Source: Alphaproteobacteria bacterium (GTDB lineage Bacteria > Pseudomonadota > Alphaproteobacteria > Micavibrionales > UBA1664). From it: 7,987 bases of DNA. How positions within the stretch are numbered: position 1 is the stretch's first letter; each line of letters begins with the position of its first letter. A model generated the notes under the pieces. It saw only the letters and a list, made by a program, of their open reading frames with translations, did not search any database and was not told where the DNA came from. The translations under genes and the position numbers were made by a program. The stretch covers positions 1 through 7,987 of the forward strand of contig JAUHXB010000046.1 of the NCBI GenBank assembly GCA_030427215.1, in the 5' to 3' direction. Below are positions 6,901 through 7,987 of this stretch, in pieces.

Positions 6901-7092
6901 AAGTGTTTCCACCTCTTCTGGGGCAAGTCCGTGTGCTTCACTAATAATCGTAACTGTTGGGCGGTTTAAATCAGGGAACACATCCACTGGTAGCGTACGA
7001 ACAACCTGAAAGCCATAAACCATTAAAAGTGCCGCGATAGTTATCACTAAAAGGCGATAATTAAGGGCAAAACGTATAATTGTATCAAACAT
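3961..7092 (-). CDS. CusA/CzcA-family heavy-metal efflux RND pump (inner-membrane permease)
   Basis: The protein has 1043 residues, full length for heavy-metal RND permeases. The ATG at 7092 is preceded by GGGAGG (7101-7106), immediately after the adaptor's stop codon. Twelve membrane segments are expected: TM1 about 11-31, TM2-6 about 340-500, TM7 about 537-556, TM8-12 about 868-1022, with large periplasmic loops between TM1/2 and TM7/8. The TM4 motif AIGELVDDAVVDVEN (402-416) keeps Asp408 and Glu415 but has Ala at 402, where CzcA has Asp. From a remembered CusA sequence, its Met573, Met623 and Met672 align with Asn573, Ser623 and Phe668 here, while Glu625 and the Arg of HRID (665) are kept. 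It would export metal by proton antiport through the adaptor and an outer-membrane factor. The family is certain; the substrate is unsettled. Confidence 0.93.
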   Translation of the reverse strand: MFDTIIRFALNYRLLVITIAALLMVYGFQVVRTLPVDVFPDLNRPTVTIISEAHGLAPEEVETLVTFPVEAAMNGASGVTTVRSSSSIGFSIVYVEFDWDMDIYLARQIVAEKLNQVAGSLPEDVQSIMGPVSSIMGEVMFIGITSENPDISPLDLRTIADWDVKQRLLGISGVSKITAIGGDLKQYHVLVDPQKMLNHGITLHQVREALENANVNTTGGFLLDAYQEHSVRNLGLIRSLDDLEKTVIAKEVSPDMPALTLADVAEVKLAGPIAKRGDASVNGKPGVLLAVSKQPGTDTIGLTDRIEQELASIEKSLPEGIILNPEIFKQADFIENAIHNIVEALRDGSILVAIILFLFLLNFRTTAITLVAIPLSLVVSFIIFKWFDMSINTMTLGGLAVAIGELVDDAVVDVENVFRRLRENKQKKNKEPVLNVVFKASKEIRNSIVFSTIIVFMVFLPLFAMSGLEGKVFIPLGVAYITAIVASMLVSLTVTPALCSYLLPKMKRMEDEKDGWLVRQLKAGHSKVLNLALPRPKSVLTIVAALFLGALMLVPTFGREFLPEFNEGSFTINVTLPPGTSLEESNRLGILAENLMHEIPEVADTGRRTGRAEEDEHALGVNSTELEVTLKSSDRHKEDIVSDIREKLGSIPGVIINIGQPISHRIDFITSGVRAQIAIKIFGDDLNILRAKAAEVQVLVQGVEGIADLQMEQQLLIPQIHVNFDRDKAKQHGVMIGEAAQHAELAMQGQTVTNIIDGNRLFDVVLRLNDEAREDKEAIGKIPFETLRGNVVPLQLFADIEEAKGPNLINREGVSRRMVVQANTQGRDVVSVVEDIQRILDEELELPSGYYISYGGQFESQATAQRNILILSIFSLLGMFLALYTHFRSVSLSLQVMLAIPLSFIGAVIGIYLTGGVFSIATMVGFVTLTGIASRNGIMMISHYLHLMKHEGESFDLQMLKRGTQERLVPVLMTALTALLALTPLVMAAGETGKEILSPVATVIFSGLFTSTLLNLIVTPLVFWRFGENASISYLNQKEKNHV
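3976..3981 (-). promoter_or_regulatory. Ribosome-binding site inside the RND gene, deciding the start of the His-rich gene
   Basis: AAGGAG on the minus strand precedes the ATG at 3968 by seven bases. It lies within the last codons of the RND pump gene, whose stop is at 3961-3963, so the downstream start is embedded in the upstream coding region. Confidence 0.75.
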
Positions 7093-7106
7093 ATTTCATT
7101 CCTCCC

Positions 7107-7987
7107 TTAATGCTTATGACCGCTGTGATCATCATGGTCTGCTTGGTCGTCGTAACCTTCATGACCGTCCTGATTATCCTCTTGAGGTTTCTCGCTATGG
7201 TCATGCCCGTCATCATGCGAATGACCTTCCTGTTCATCATGAGGCTTTTTGTCGTGGTCATGTTCTTGTATGCCACCAACAGACATATATTGAAGTTGAT
7301 AATTTCCATTCGTCACAACACGGTCATTAGGAAATAACCCGCTTTTGATTTCTATATGATGTCCCGTCTTTACACCCACCGTCACTTCGCGTTTTTCAAC
7401 CTCTTGGCCTGTTATCACATATACGAAGTAAGAGCCGAGTTCGCCTAAAACAGACCGTTTTGGAACCGCCATAACAGGTGTGTCTGACCCTATAAAAATT
7501 TCCATCGTTCCTTGCAATCCAGGCTGAATATCGCCCTTTGGCGTATCAATCATGGCAAAGATTGAAAATGTGCGGCTTTCAGGATCAATCACGCGGTTAA
7601 TGCGCTGGATTTTCCCCTCAATATGACGATCAGGTGCAATATCAAGGTGCAGTTTTGCTTTCTGCCCTACCTTTAAGATTTGAATGTCGGGCGTCTCATA
7701 AGCCACACCGCGTACCAACATTTGAGATGCATCACCGATTTCAAGAATATCACCACCTGCATCAATAATTTCACCAACACCAGCGTGCAGATTAAGAACA
7801 AATCCATCAATGGGTGCGGATAAAACAACATTACTATTCCCAACACTTATAGGCTCAAGCGTTACAAGGCTTTGCCCTTTTTTCACTTCCTCACCAACCT
7901 TCACAGCTATATCAAGGATTTTACCACCAAATCGTGGAGAGATGGATGCTTGTTTCTCAGGCAATAGCTCTGTAAAAGCCAACATGT
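7107..7987 (-). CDS. RND periplasmic adaptor subunit (CusB/CzcB/HlyD type) with His-rich C-terminal tail, 5' end outside window
   Basis: The frame runs to the window edge. The ATG at 7985 is probably internal, since no signal peptide or first barrel strand precedes it; 292 residues are visible. Order: first lipoyl half (about 17-45, SPRFGGKILDIAVKVGEEVKKG), second lipoyl half (about 51-85, VVLSAPIDGFVLN...), beta-barrel (about 86-170) and membrane-proximal domain (about 171-235). The two lipoyl halves are joined by only about six residues, so the usual alpha-helical hairpin that contacts the outer-membrane channel is missing. Residues 241-292 form an acidic tail with 12 His and 19 Asp/Glu, probably a metal-binding appendage. 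The stop is 14 nt before the RND start, as in an operon. Adaptors of this family link the pump to the outer-membrane factor and may pass metal to it. Confidence 0.88.
   Translation of the reverse strand, partial: MLAFTELLPEKQASISPRFGGKILDIAVKVGEEVKKGQSLVTLEPISVGNSNVVLSAPIDGFVLNLHAGVGEIIDAGGDILEIGDASQMLVRGVAYETPDIQILKVGQKAKLHLDIAPDRHIEGKIQRINRVIDPESRTFSIFAMIDTPKGDIQPGLQGTMEIFIGSDTPVMAVPKRSVLGELGSYFVYVITGQEVEKREVTVGVKTGHHIEIKSGLFPNDRVVTNGNYQLQYMSVGGIQEHDHDKKPHDEQEGHSHDDGHDHSEKPQEDNQDGHEGYDDQADHDDHSGHKH

Noticed and set aside
7080..7337. 85-codon plus-strand and 74-codon minus-strand open frames over the His-rich tail
   Set aside because: Both are shadows of the low-complexity His/Asp codon tract of the adaptor; hydrophobic Met/Val strings are the expected out-of-frame reading.

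Overview
The window is a moderately AT-rich stretch of a Gram-negative, probably proteobacterial, chromosome. A two-partner-secretion exoprotein, an outer-membrane-linked RND efflux system and an IS6-family transposase of a style common in Alphaproteobacteria point that way. The class assignment is an inference of low to moderate confidence; there is no rRNA or housekeeping marker to settle it.

Layout. (1) Bases 1-1634, plus strand: the 3' part of a large TpsA-type (filamentous-haemagglutinin-like) adhesin. It has beta-helix repeats, a degenerate MBG-like domain and a C-terminal Cys pair; the 5' part lies outside the window. (2) Bases 1635-2306: a scarred stretch with no intact gene. It holds a 3'-truncated IS6-family transposase on the minus strand, a candidate terminal inverted repeat of that IS, an 18-nt copy of a tRNA 3' end (best fit tRNA-Tyr) that looks like an attachment-site remnant, and a short direct repeat like integrase arm-type sites. 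(3) Bases 2307-7987, minus strand: a four-gene metal-efflux cluster. In transcription order it is a periplasmic adaptor (5' end outside the window), a CusA/CzcA-type RND pump, a secreted His-rich protein with two matching His motifs, and a glutaredoxin-MauE-like membrane fusion. The first three genes are tightly packed (a 14-nt gap, then an 8-nt overlap). The fourth follows after 111 nt that contain a nested inverted repeat.

How it may work. The adaptor and RND pump would form the envelope efflux complex with an outer-membrane factor that is not in this window. The secreted His-rich protein would bind or deliver metal in the periplasm, and the adaptor carries its own 52-residue His/Asp-rich tail. 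The glutaredoxin-MauE fusion could add thiol chemistry at the inner membrane. The pump lacks the three methionines of the CusA copper/silver pathway and also the first aspartate of the CzcA proton-relay motif, so its substrate should not be assumed. The tRNA fragment fits the efflux cluster being cargo of an integrated element whose end is near base 2150 and whose other end is beyond base 7987. That is an inference.
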